The notes under the pieces were generated by a model, which worked only from the letters and a program-made list of their open reading frames with translations, did not search any database and was not told where the DNA came from. From Chara braunii (taxonomy: Eukaryota > Streptophyta > Charophyceae > Charales > Characeae), in assembly GCA_003427395.1 (NCBI GenBank), contig BFEA01000400.1, positions 1,408,781 to 1,436,557 of the forward strand: a stretch of DNA of 27,777 bases, given 5' to 3'. The first letter of the stretch is position 1. Each line of letters begins with the position of its first letter. The position numbers were made by a program, and so were the translations under genes. Shown piece after piece: positions 8,660 to 19,156 of the stretch.

Positions 8660-10383
8660 AACCAGTTTTCTTGAGAGGTTGGCCATTGCCACACAACCTC
8701 TCGAAGCCCCGACTGAGAGAGGCGGGGGCTAAAAAGAAGGGAGATTTCAGACAACTTGAAGTATTTTGAGTGGCCCTCTAAAAAACCATTGCATCCCCAG
8801 ACTGAAGTGACCCTCTCGAAAATCACCATATCGGATTCCCCCGAGACAGAAGGGCGACTCTAGACTCTCTAGAGTTCTACGGTGCAATCTACGCCTCCTC
8901 TCCACAGCGTCTTGAAAGGTTGAGAGTTAGGCGCTGATCCGACAATACGTAATTTAAAAGAGAAAAAACAAGAAAGTTCCTTGAAAGATGGACACGGGCA
9001 GTGCGGGGCGGAAAAGCAAACTGGGACCGCACACAGGCGGCTTCCACGGGTCTTTCCCAAGTATCACGCTGGATTTTTTTGGGCTTCCACAGAGACGGAC
9101 GTTCCTGTGGTCCACCATATGGCCTGGCCTCCAGCATCGTACACACTGTCAGGCAGTTCTCTGCTCCACGGACAGACATTGAAAAAAACGACTCATTTTT
9201 GTGGCAGCTTTTTCGGTAGGGGTAGGGGTCCTCGACCTTTCCATTTTGTGTAGCGCTGTTGGGCCGCTCTTCACGGCGGACGCGCTACATACACATGAAC
9301 CGAAAACGTACCCCTAACAAAGCGCGGCGCCCTGTGATTTCGGAAAGTGGTGGGATCCACGTCTCTCAACAAAATTGGCTAACTTACACACTGTCGGATC
9401 AGAAACTTAGCCTTTTTTTTAATAAAAAAAAAAAAGAAAAAGAAAACGGGCCTGGCCTGTGGACTGGTCAGAGAGATGTTTGTCCTCTCCTCAGGGCAGT
9501 TCATCCTTCCCCAGTTCGTGAGGGCTGTGTGGTGAACTGAAGGGGTCCAAACTCATGAATTGCCAACTCTCAAAGACCTCAGAAAAAGCCTGCCTGACAC
9601 CTCTAGGGAAAAAAAAAAAAAAAAAAAAATCCCTCTCAATTTTATTTTATTTTATTTCGGAGATTGGTGTAGAAAGACCCCTTACAGAGTTGTCCTGAGC
9701 AAATCAAAGGTCTAACCGCCGATAGGCATTGTTGTCTATCAATGACCGTCATATATTTTACGCGTAATCAAGCCATAAATGTCAGATAGGCTGATCCTGA
9801 GTAGAGTCCAACGGCAAGATGCTCAGGTATGCCCCTTCCCAACTACCTGTCTTCACCCAGTCGTCGCTGAGATAGAATGCCCAGTTGGGTAGCTTTGGTA
9901 GCCTCAGGACTGGAGGCAGCCTTCCCCAACACATGCTATGTGACGTGCCAGCTTCCGTACCTTAACGAGCTTCGGGAACCCTGAGTTTTGCTATTCATTC
10001 TTCTTGATTTCTAACAGCCTTATGGGCTGGGAATGACACCGACAACAAACACTCTCTGAGCCTCCTCGCGAAGATCAAAAACGTGTGGCCACCCCCAGAC
10101 ATCATGATTCCTTCAAAAAATCGCCCATGATCTAAAGCAGAGCAAATAATTCGGCCATGTTTAATAAACAAAACAACAAGACACTGTGTGTATGTGTGCG
10201 TGTGCATGTTGAAGTAAACAGAACCCCGCGAATGCGGCAACCAGCGTAACAGGGCATGCATACACGATTGCCTAAGACGAAAGACCTCTGAGTCAAGACT
10301 TTTGCACAGAACAATCCGTACCACAGGAGAAATCGAAGCACCCATAATTGGGGTGAAACCACGGACAGGAAGTCAAGAAGCAG
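8660..10383. other. About 1.7 kb without a recognised gene
   Basis: GAGAGGTTG and CAACCTCTC (8673-8702) form a 9-bp hairpin. A-rich runs lie at 9421-9440 and 9609-9629; the latter could be a plus-strand retroelement tail, but no hairpin module precedes it. A TTTTA run lies near 9638-9656. Open frames of 60-115 codons overlap on both strands and show no domains. Confidence 0.4.
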
Positions 10384-10473
10384 NNNNNNNNNNNNNNNNN
10401 NNNNNNNNNNNNNNNNNNNNNNNNNNNNNNNNNNNNNNNNNNNNNNNNNNNNNNNNNNNNNNNNNNNNNNNNN
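10384..10473. other. Assembly gap (90 N)
   Basis: Ninety undetermined bases, followed directly by a 24-base A run (10477-10500). Any open frame drawn across this gap is meaningless. Confidence 0.99.
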
Positions 10474-10475
10474 TG

Positions 10476-10506
<31 letters not shown>

Positions 10507-10659
10507 GATCGATTGTTTCGTTGGAGTTGCACCGACTCATCAGGAGGCTGAACCCTCGACAATCTGCGGAATCCCCGTATTTGATGGTTTGGGTCACGAA
10601 GCCTTTGACCCTTGTTGAAGGCAGACTGTCCCCAAGAGGAACATAGCAGCGGGCAGCAA

Positions 10660-11000
10660 CCCTGTGAAGCACCAGGCAACACAGTAGAGGCAACACGGCT
10701 GCACAACACCAAAAACAACTGCAAGGAACGACATGGCATGCTGCGCGGCAGCTGTGTAGTGAAGCACAAGGCAACACAAGCAAGGCAACAGCACTGCAGG
10801 GAACGACAGGGCGAGTGACCCAGCAGCTGGGCAACCGTGGAGCGGAGCACAATGCACCAGCGACAAGGCAACCAACCTACAGGGAACACAAGCGGCAAGC
10901 ACGGAAGGCACGGCCAACGGATGAGCAGCACGGCAGCGGAGCAGCGAAGCGCAAGGCAACACCAACAACACGGCCACACCACACAGCAAACACATCAACC
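10660..11000. repeat. Degenerate minisatellite, period about 90-97 bp
   Basis: The motif CAAGGCAAC (or CCAGGCAAC) recurs at about 10672, 10767, 10864 and 10952, with gaps of 95, 97 and 88 bp. Between them, GCAGGGAAC-like and GAAGCAC-like words recur loosely. The strand is strongly poor in T, so open frames appear on both strands with low-complexity composition. I take it as a decayed tandem array rather than a gene. Confidence 0.45.
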
Positions 11001-11371
11001 CACAAAGAAGCACACGCGAAGCAAGCGGGACAGGCAGCATAGCAGCGGCGGAGCGCAGACGAGGACGTCCACACATCCAACACGGAGCAAAGCAGCACAT
11101 GACCTACTCACATCACAATAGAACCCCGCAGACTGTTGGTTCCCACCACAGACTGAGCCAGGGAGTCACTCCAACAAACATCCGTCATCACCGGCAGGCA
11201 ACACAGGCATCCCGAACCGAGCAGCCCCCACAAGGGTGCAGTAGGCACTCCAAACGAGGAACCACTGACTGTTTGGCACTACTTAAGGGTGCTCAATTGG
11301 GCACACAAAAAGACTTAGAAAAAAATCAAGGGGAGGACATACAACAGAAGAAGAACCAACAACATAAAACT

Positions 11372-11374
<3 letters not shown>
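11001..11374. other. Unassigned non-coding stretch
   Basis: It continues the T-poor composition of the array at first, then becomes ordinary sequence leading into the TG microsatellite. Open frames here are composition-driven. Confidence 0.35.

Positions 11375-11434
<60 letters not shown>
11375..11434. repeat. (TG)n microsatellite, 30 units
   Basis: An uninterrupted TG run. Alternating purine-pyrimidine DNA of this length can adopt Z-form. It creates a false Cys-Val frame. Confidence 0.97.
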
Positions 11435-11436
<2 letters not shown>

Positions 11437-11912
11437 TTAGATTCTCACCTCAACAGCCCCGGCTCCACCCAGATGAGTAGATCCAAAATAGACGCAGCCT
11501 TGCAAACAATGAAACAGTTTTACCTCTATACACGCAACGTGAAGCAGAATAGATCCGTTATAGCCCTTGCTGAGCCTTGCTCAAGTATCCTTACTTGAGT
11601 TTTCTTTAGGGTAGTACCCATTTGATTTGCTCTCGCAGCTCCCCTTTTACTATGCCTCACACATATTACATTGATTGTGGTTGAGCGCCAGCTGTCCACA
11701 TCCCCGTGTGCCTTAAGGGCACACTTGCACGTTATGAAAGAAGCCAGATCAACAGGGAGTTTGTTCTCCTGTGCATTTTTCTTCAGATCTTCAGCTTATA
11801 TTTTGTCTGTTCTCTTCATGATGCTCATTCACATGCATTTATTAGTAGTACACACGGGGAGGGAGGGAGGAAGGAAGAAAGGAGGGGGCAGGGGTGGAAT
11901 TCTATTCAAAGC

Positions 11913-11916
<4 letters not shown>
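11435..11916. other. Non-coding stretch between two microsatellites
   Basis: No gene is recognised. A purine-only tract (GGGAGG, GGAAGG, GAAAGG) occupies about 11857-11892. Confidence 0.35.

Positions 11917-11989
<73 letters not shown>
11917..11989. repeat. (GA)n microsatellite, about 36 units
   Basis: A pure GA run preceded by a GGGA/GGAA purine tract. Such mirror-symmetric purine tracts can form triplex DNA. The Arg-Glu open frames here are artefacts. Confidence 0.97.
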
Positions 11990-11991
<2 letters not shown>

Positions 11992-12162
11992 ACGGAGAAG
12001 GGAAGTAGAGTGGCAAAGAACAGAACAGAGGAATGGCAAACTTCACAGAGTTCTCACTGAATACTCACCGCTGGAGCAGACTACTGCAGAATGACACGAG
12101 AGGTCAGTCAGGTTTTTTTTTTTTTTTTTTTTTTACGAAGTCCACTTTGAGGTCAGTTTTTA

Positions 12163-12239
12163 TTCTGAGTTGAGTAGTAGCCGTTGCCTATGGTAACTGG
12201 GCCACCCCCTCCAGACCGGACAGGACCTGTTCGGGTGGT
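12163..12239 (+). repeat. Left copy of the 77-85-bp direct repeat flanking the U2 element
   Basis: The copy starts TTCTGAGTTGAG and contains TTGCCTATGGTAAC and CCACCCCCTCCAGACCGGAC. It matches 12485-12569 with few substitutions and one insertion in the right copy. The pair encloses two T runs, the U2 piece and its AAAT tail. Confidence 0.85.
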
Positions 12240-12288
12240 GTTTTTTTTTAACTTTTTTTTTTTTTTTTTTTTTTTAATGGAGTCCATG

Positions 12289-12368
12289 TCGATCGGCCTT
12301 TTGGCTAAGATCAAGTGTGGTATCTGTTCTGATCAGTAATATCTGATCTGTGGTCCATGGGACCATTG
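12289..12368 (+). pseudogene. 5' domain of U2 snRNA (retropseudogene or SINE head)
   Basis: TCGGCCTTTTGGCTAAGATC is identical to conserved U2, followed by AAGTGTGGTATCTGTTCTGA and the stem IIa region. Stem IIb is a perfect hairpin, TGGTCC-ATG-GGACCA, in the plant-type layout rather than the animal one. The branch-point pairing word GTAGTA is GTGGTA, so function is doubtful. The Sm site and stems III-IV are absent. The sequence passes directly into an AAAT-repeat tail, pointing to retroposition with 3' truncation or fusion. Confidence 0.8.
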
Positions 12369-12373
12369 TAAAG

Positions 12374-12377
12374 AAAA

Positions 12378-12409
<32 letters not shown>

Positions 12410-12439
12410 AATAATAAATAAATAAATAAATAATAATAA

Positions 12440-12478
<39 letters not shown>

Positions 12479-12481
12479 AAT
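12374..12481 (+). repeat. (AAAT)n/(AAT)n tail behind the U2 piece
   Basis: More than 100 bp of AAAT units with two AAT interruptions. Simple-repeat tails like this follow many plant and animal retroposons. The start is GTAAAGAAAATAAATAAATA. Confidence 0.9.
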
Positions 12482-12484
12482 ATT

Positions 12485-12569
12485 TTCTGAGTTGAGGAGT
12501 AGCCTTTGCCTATGGTAACAGGCCACCCCCTCCAGACCGGACAGGACCGGCTCGCCGGTTCGGGTGTGG
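12485..12569 (+). repeat. Right copy of the direct repeat flanking the U2 element
   Basis: It matches 12163-12239; the right copy carries an extra block of about 9 bp (GGCTCGCCG) before TTCGGGTG. A very long target duplication, a local tandem duplication, or two copies of an unrelated repeat are all possible. Confidence 0.85.
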
Positions 12570-13025
12570 ACTGTGGAGGCACCACGTCCAATGCCTCGGA
12601 GTTGCAGTGGCTGCAAGGAATGGCACCGTGTAGACAGATGTAGCAGGCTATGTGCCAGTGACTCCTACATGCTGGGAACACAGAGGCATGTCGACCGAAA
12701 TTGTATAGGCACTGCCATTTCAGCCCCTATAGACATATTGGCCATGCCATGTCAGGGTGGCATACTACATGAAAAAAAAGAAAATAAGAAAAAAAGGGTG
12801 GCGTACATGAGTGCAGTGTTGATTTTTGTCATATGTGTCAGCAAAAACTTGGATGCATATGACAAATCACATGCTCGCCGAATCTCAGGTGATGCTCGCA
12901 ACACAAGGCTCCTTCATGATGCTTACGACACAAGGCATGTGAATCACATGTTCGGCGAATCTCAGGCAGGCCATCACAGGACGACATTGAGCAGGTTTGT
13001 TTCTTGGGTTTCCACACACACACAG

Positions 13026-13029
<4 letters not shown>
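12570..13029. other. Non-coding stretch with a 77-bp direct duplication
   Basis: ATCACATGCTCGCCGAATCT near 12866 recurs as ATCACATGTTCGGCGAATCT near 12943. No gene or RNA is recognised. Confidence 0.4.
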
Positions 13030-13111
<82 letters not shown>

Positions 13112-13112
13112 G
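13030..13112. repeat. Compound (TG)n(GA)n microsatellite
   Basis: About 28 TG units join directly to about 13 GA units. A short CA tract lies at 13011-13023 before it, so the CA and TG parts are complementary and could form a slippery hairpin. Confidence 0.97.
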
Positions 13113-13873
13113 CAGATGAGCATAAGCTCACAAAAACTGGCCAGTGGGGAAGAAGACCCTTTTACATTATGCCCCCATATGATTTGTGGTAAATCGCCTA
13201 CAAGGACCATTTTGACATGCCAAATTTTTGCAAATGTCCAATCAGGCGAGCCGGTTCATCTGCCCGGACCTCTCCTTCGGAGCATGAACCTGACGTCTTT
13301 TTTTGGGTTAATGCTTTCAGGGTATTGTGTGGGCCAGTTAATTTGCGAATAGGTCCCCAATTTACAGCCTAAGTTCAGTCTGAGGCTGTATTCTTATGAT
13401 GATTTGAATTTAATTTGTCAAGCTTCAGTAGAGATTTGTTTCCTTTTACTTTTTTTCTTCCGTTTTGTGCTACCCTCATAGCTAGATGAGTGAGAATTAC
13501 AAAAAAAAAAAAAAAGTGGGAATTGATGACTGATAGCTGGCTAGCTAGCGAACATATCCTTTCTGGAAAGAATACATTCTCCATGAGCGGTGCCAGCACC
13601 CACCCCCTCCCCCACGCCCCCCAATAGAGGCATCACAATGGGTGGGTCCCAGTCTTGGAGGATGCTCATACCCCCTCCCCTAGTGCCCCCCCCTGCAGAT
13701 GATCGTATCAACGGAAGAAAAAAATAAAATGAAAAGGCCCATTGCGTTATATTCCCATCCTGTAGTAGACCGGAACAGCTTTCGACCATCAGAATCAGCC
13801 ACTGTCTTTCCCATCCTGTACTAGACCGGAAAGATGGCTATATACATGGTAACATGGATGACACAGGACGTGG

Positions 13874-13878
<5 letters not shown>
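13113..13878. other. Non-coding stretch with a short direct repeat
   Basis: TTCCCATCCTGTAGTAGACC near 13755 recurs with one change near 13810. A 15-base A run lies at 13501-13515. No gene is recognised. Confidence 0.4.

Positions 13879-13942
<64 letters not shown>
13879..13942. repeat. 64-base poly(T)
   Basis: An uninterrupted homopolymer, far longer than the other tails in the window. It could be the A tail of a young minus-strand insertion or an expanded tract; no hairpin module is found on the right-hand side where a minus-strand element would lie. Its exact length depends on the assembly. Confidence 0.95.
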
Positions 13943-13943
<1 letters not shown>

Positions 13944-14064
13944 TAAGCCTGCAACTCGTTTTCTTTTAGAACAGAAAGAAATGTTAATTGGCTGGCTATA
14001 TACCCTGGTTTTAAATAATAGTAATAAGTAGTAAGTACTAATAAGTTAATAACAATAATAAGAT

Positions 14065-14449
14065 GGGATAATTTGCAAAATAGAGCCACAAGTTGATGTA
14101 TATGCCAAAATGCCCCTGAAAGATGTGGGTAGAGCGGAATGCCCCCCTGACCAAAAAAATGTTTTGTGAAACACCTCTGGCGTTGGTTGGACCCTATCTT
14201 TGCAATATACCCCTACCGAGCACCGTCCAACTTTGCAAAATGCCCCAGTACTTGCCAACTTTTCCTAGGTGTGTTTGCAAAAGGCCGAGGCCCAAACGGG
14301 AAGGTCCAGATTGGAAATTTGTGCAGCGGCCTGACAGGGGCATAAAACAGATTTCGCCCATTGGCAAGAGGGCATTCCATTCTACCCACATCTTTCAGGG
14401 CCATTTTGGCATAGATCTCAAGTTATGGGGGTATTTTGCAAATTACCCC
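14065..14449. mobile_element. 385-bp element with about 80-bp inverted ends
   Basis: The left end (GGGATAATTTGCAAAATA) and the complement of the right end (GGGGTAATTTGCAAAATACC) match. The symmetry continues through ATGCCAAAATG and CCTGAAAGATGTGGGTAGA for about 80 bp per side. The interior is rich in ATGCCCC-like words. No transposase is encoded, so it is non-autonomous. Flanking AATAATAAG on the left and CTTATTATT on the right extend the symmetry, so a target duplication cannot be assigned. Confidence 0.8.
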
Positions 14450-14850
14450 TTATTATTATCATCTCCGTTTTTTTAGGGAACATTGTTGAGTTCTTGTCAA
14501 ATACCCTAAAAGCTAAAAGGCCATGGGTATGGCCAAATTCCCCTATGACAGTAGTGAAACATTTCGAAATACCCCTCTGAGCCCCACTCTCCAATTGGAC
14601 CTGTCATCTTATGCATCATGATATACCCCTACCAGGCCCTGGGCAGCTTGTCTATATGCCCCAGTATTTTGGGCAATTGGACTCTGCACGTTGCAAAAGA
14701 AATGCACGCCCCCCTGCAGCCCAGGCCAGGGCATATGGCAAAGTTTCCAATGAGGGTGACAGGGGCAGATGCAGAAGTTTGGGGCATTTCAGCCTACCTC
14801 TGTGTTTCGGGGGTATCTAATGAAATTCCCAAACTTTAAGGGGTATAGTA
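14450..14850. other. Possible decayed relative of the 385-bp element
   Basis: ATATACCCCTACC and ATGCCCCAGTA occur here (about 14622 and 14656) in the same order and spacing as inside the element at 14065-14449 (about 14205 and 14241). Clear inverted ends are not visible, so this may be a diverged or broken copy. Confidence 0.35.
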
Positions 14851-15836
14851 CCTCACGAAGTTCACAGAACTCACCTGGTCGACGTCCTCCACCAAGTGCG
14901 TCCCACGATTGCTCCAGTGTCACCACCCACCAAGTTCGCTGCCACGCACACACACAAGTGGCTATTATCATAATGATAATAAATTTCCAGGCACTAACTA
15001 CTAATTAGTTAGCTCGACGTCAGTTTGTGGCATGACTAGCAAAACAAAATATTATTATGAAAGGGGACCGGTGCGCGCTCCAGCGATGCTGCGTTAATTT
15101 TGCGCTAGCATCTGCGCCGCCGCGCGGTAACTTCGTTTACCACAGTAATCTTGCATCGCCAACCTCCCCAACCTTCTTCGGTAAGGTAGGGGAAACGCGC
15201 CTACCTCGCTACACCTGGCGAGCTCTGGTTTCCATCAGGTTGGGTAGGGTGTGTGGTGGCCGGTCTCCTTCACCCATGCGCCTCTCTCACAGTCGACACA
15301 CAGTTACTACACAGCTCTATCCAGTATTACCAGCGAGACGCCCAAGGAGGGGCGTTCCGCTACAGCGGTTACTGGTTTCGGATGGTTGAAGCATCTTCAT
15401 GGCTCAAGATCGTTACCTCTTCAATCGGTGGACAGTATCTATTCGCCGTCAGTGATATGATGCAGGTATCATTTCCTGGGAATCCAACTTTCTCCTTTTC
15501 TGACGAGTGACTTCGTTTTAACTTATAATAACCTAATTCCCCACCAACTCGCCAATGTCTTGATTTTAACCTATAAGTCATTTCTCCCTGACAGGGAATG
15601 CTTTCCCTAAGTAGTAAGGTGTTTTTTTCTCTCGACGAAATTCATTTTCGTTTTCGTCCGAATTCGGACCTAATTATTCCAGTCCATCCTATTCTTAGTA
15701 AAAACTGTTTCTTGCTTTTTCCTACGAACCACCTTCCTTTACCGCAATCGCAACTCCCGACCAAGTAGAACATCCTCACTCCAGTACGTCTGGGTCCACT
15801 CCACAAAACTCGTCATTCAAGCCGATTCATTTCCTG
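14851..15836. other. Non-coding stretch, possibly the distal 5' region of LINE C
   Basis: The composition becomes GC-rich after about 15060 and then pyrimidine-rich. No domain is recognised in the short frames. The 5' end of the downstream LINE could lie anywhere from here to about 16600. Confidence 0.3.
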
Positions 15837-16600
15837 GTGACAAGTCGGCCTCACGCTCCTTCCTCGCGAGTTCCTGCCCGCACTCGCCCGCTATTCCCGT
15901 CCAGATCCATTTCTCACCACCCCGCCGATTCCTTCCCCCCGGTTTACCAACGCCCATACCCCTTCGTCCCTCTCTCCGATGCCGCTTACGCCCGCTCTCC
16001 CCCCCCCCCCTCCACAGAGTTATTCACTCCCCGCTGCTCTCATAGCCCTGCGCTACCTATTATTACATAAACTACCCTCGCGATCTCCTCCCTATAACAG
16101 CCCGTTAATTCCCACCCAGAAACCAATCCTCACCACCACGCCTGCCCTCTTCGCCCCAACTCCCATACTCCCTCGCTGTCCCTCCCCCATAAGTATCTTC
16201 CCCAGCATCTAGACCACATCCACCCGAGTCTAAATCATTGACCCAGATATTCCTCCCTAGCTGTTGCGGCTCTCCCTCAACCTGTTCCCGCTCCGTACAC
16301 CCGTGTAATACTGTGTATCCCTCCCGAAACCCAACACTCAACACTCTTCCCGTACTTAGCCAAATAGCCCTAGCCCCCTCAACCCTCCCCCCATCTCCTC
16401 TCCCTCCCACCATACCCCTGCCCGTCGCACGGTATACCTGCGTACTCCCAACATCCATTTCTCTCCTATACTTCACATCTGACCGGCTCCGAGCTTAAGA
16501 CCCCACACCCTCACACACATCCGCATCGGGTGGTACACCTCACAAGATCCACACGTGTTGCCCCAACCTTAGGACCGCCACAGGCTACACTCCCTTTTGC
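15837..16600 (+). other. Pyrimidine-rich region, candidate LINE C 5' UTR
   Basis: The plus strand is strongly C/T-rich with many CCC runs. Frames on it give proline-rich low-complexity protein and the complementary frame gives Gly/Arg-rich protein; neither looks like a domain. CT-rich leaders are common upstream of ORF1 in LINEs. Assignment to the LINE rests on position only. Confidence 0.35.
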
Positions 16601-16689
16601 ACGGGACTGCTCGCTTAAATCCGCTACACTCAACAACGAAGCGGGGTCTAAGGTCACCCCTTGGTAAATAAGACAGAGTGATGTTTCTA

Positions 16690-16890
16690 CCCCTTAATGT
16701 ATACGCTTTATTAACATATTCTTGGTGTATGGGATCTTAATTCCAGGTCCCAATCATCACTCTGAATGTATAGTCTAGAATTTGATTTAAATGTGGTTCC
16801 GACGCTTATTCATTACTAACATGTTCTTTTGGAGACAGAGATCTCAATCTCAGAGCTCACTCATCACTCGGAATTTTTAGTCTCTAACTT
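16690..16890 (+). repeat. Degenerate 107-bp direct repeats before ORF1
   Basis: The segments from about 16697 and 16804 share, in order, ACGCTT-ATT, TAACAT-TTCTT, ATCTTAATTC/ATCTCAATCTC, CATCACTC-GAAT and TAGTCT. A shorter echo, TATCACTCGTCACTAATTAT, occurs just before the ORF1 start. Tandem 5' monomers serve as promoters in some LINEs; whether these do is unknown. Confidence 0.5.
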
Positions 16891-16968
16891 CGGTAAATTT
16901 TTCTCTTTTCCATCTCTTTTAAGGAATATATTGAGTAGAGGTACTTTGCTTATCACTCGTCACTAATT

Positions 16969-19156
16969 ATGGATACCTCCAGAAATGACCAGCACCTGCC
17001 CGTAGACAGCGAATCAACACCTTCAACCCTCTCAACCCTCTCAACGATGAGTGAGGAAGAATTATCTCGCCTGGCGGACTTGGTTGGCGGGTGGTATATT
17101 AACCACGTTAACCAAGACGTCTCAGAGTTCATCGAGACCACCGTGGATGAGGAAAACAGCTGTCTGGAGATTCGTCCTAACGACAATATCAGGGCAGTCG
17201 AGGAAGAATTTCTGAAAACAATGGCGGTAGCGGTCCTGTTTCAGGGTGAAGCAAAGAACTTCACCAACGACAAGAAGATATATTTGATCCGCTCCATAGA
17301 AGATGCTCTCATTCCTGCTGAGAAACTCATGTCACATGGAGGTTTGGCTCATATTGAGAGCAAAACACAGTTAACTTACATTGTGAAATTCCCAGAAGTA
17401 GTTGAGTGCTTGATTGCAAGGGGGATCGAACGGTTCGTGGACAGGAACAAGACCTACAAAATCCTCTTCCGTCCGTGGATGCCACGGGCAGAATGGATCC
17501 AACACAGAGAAGAGGAGAAAAGGAATACATAGTGGGTCATGGCTACTCGCTTCCCGATCAATGCTTCGTTTTACATTCGATCAGGAATAGAGAAAGTCAT
17601 GGGAAGAATCATTAAGGAATTTCATGTGGTCAACGATCCGATTGACCCAAAACTGGGCAATTTGAAATTTCAACTCCACCCTGACGCAGAAACAAAGTTT
17701 GTCAAAACTATCAAGGTCTACACGGACAATGATTTCTTGACAGGGGATTTGGTAAACAACAACACTCCCTGGTGCGATGGCTGCAAACGGTACGTCAGAT
17801 TACCGGAAGAATGCCTTTGCACAGAGGAGGAAGCTGATTCCAAATAGAGACAGGATTTTCCCCCTCTCACTCAGCAACCCGGTTCTCTCCAGGGAGGACT
17901 GGGAATGGGAACCATCCCGTTGCCGTCTCCCACGTCGGGGACAGGCTCTTCCCAGGCTGCCCATCACCCCGCTGCTCCGTCTCGCCAGGACAGGAGATCA
18001 TCCTCACGGCAGGACAGTCGTCAGGACGCACAAGGCTCAGTACGTTCGTTCCAATGGATGAACCCCGAACTCCGTCCGGCAACGGTCGGAACAAAAGGGA
18101 GCAATCGAACCCTCTCCTCTCAACAGCCCAGGGGAAAACAGAAGCAAGACAGAACAAATCAATATCTCCCTTCACGCCTTGGACAATCTCCAGCGGCCAC
18201 AGGCCAAAAGGATCCAACCAACTCCAGTAGAATTTCCTAGGGTCATAAGATCCAACAGTGGAAGTCTTAGAATGTTACAAGGGAAAAAGGGAACAACTCA
18301 GGGGATAACAGTAAGACAGTCAAGACTCGGAAAGACAATGGGAAGGGCAAGAAGCCACCCCTGCAGAAAAATCCTGCAGACGGGGGCTTCTCAGATGCTG
18401 CCGCAATGGGAGGGTATGTGCCTCTACAAGCCACCCCACTTGCTGATATGCTGGTGGACTCCAACACCAGAGCAAGTTCCCCTAAGAGGACTCACCCCCG
18501 GGCTTTCGAGGAAGTCACAGCGATCAACCGGGGGGGGCGACCCCCCCAGGGTCAAGCCACAAGTACTCATGTGGGTATCCCGCTGCTGTTCAAGAACACT
18601 AACCAAGGCCCTTTTGTGCTCCTTCAAGTGAATCCGCAAGGGGGATACAACATCCCATATGCCTCTTTGTCCACTCCACCGGACCACTTGGAACTGTTCA
18701 AAATAGGTGCCTATCTGCTGAGAAACAGATTCGCGGTAAGACCGATACCGAACCACCCTCTGATTAAATTTAACAAATCGGAGCGTCAGGTAAGATCTAC
18801 CCGATTCATGCGCTGTGTTTGGACGCCCACCCAGTCCCGGGCATCGATGTGCAGACAGCAAGTGAGGGTCTGTACTGGGCCCCACTTAGCTGGTTCAAAG
18901 CAAACAGCGATGAACGTAAGATCCCAATCTTGGGGGATGGCATCAGGGGGGAGATAGTTAGATAGTTACAGAAATCAACGACTGTCTCCTCAATGTGAAG
19001 AGGATCTTTAGCAGGTCTTTCGCAGACGTCCTCAAAACCCCATGGGACAATGCAGCCTTTCAGGCGGCAGTCACGAAGGCACAACCCACAGGGTCAGGTT
19101 CCACCCCGGTGGCCATCCAACCACAGACACCATCCGCTATGACGGATGAAATCTAA
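16969..19156 (+). pseudogene. LINE C ORF1, gag-like RNA-binding protein (broken)
   Basis: The start is ATG at 16969 after a run of frame-closing stops. The first about 190 codons read like the DUF4283-type N-terminal fold of plant LINE gag proteins (TYIVKFPEVVECLI, ILFRPWMPRAEW), followed by WVMATRFPINASFYI and a Cys cluster CDGCKRYVRLPEECLC (about 17773-17820), then a Gln/Ser/Pro-rich linker. The main frame holds TAG stops at 17530, 17845, 18238 and 18268, shifts near 18789, and shifts again at an 8-bp duplication at 18952-18967. The last part (INDCLLNVKRIFSRS) ends in TAA at 19154-19156, overlapping the ORF2 start by 11 nt. ORF1 proteins coat LINE RNA and assist target priming. The family match is by eye. 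Confidence 0.7.

Noticed and set aside
10293-11121. Long overlapping frames on both strands (Cys/Leu-rich and Gln/Thr-rich)
   Set aside because: They result from a T-poor degenerate tandem array and from reading through the 90-N gap.
12289-12368. Functional U2 snRNA gene
   Set aside because: It lacks the Sm site and 3' stems, has a change in the branch-pairing word and ends in a simple-repeat tail.
11374-13210. Open frames made of Cys-Val, Arg-Glu, Thr-His or Leu-Phe-Ile-Tyr repeats
   Set aside because: They are translations of TG, GA, CA and AAAT microsatellites and have no coding meaning.
15837-16500. Proline-rich and Gly/Arg-rich frames
   Set aside because: Opposite-strand readings of one pyrimidine-rich tract; no domain and no plausible start context.
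16969-19156. TAG recoded as glutamine
   Set aside because: ORF2 of the same element has TAA and TGA stops and heavy decay, so C-to-T mutation of CAG codons is simpler.
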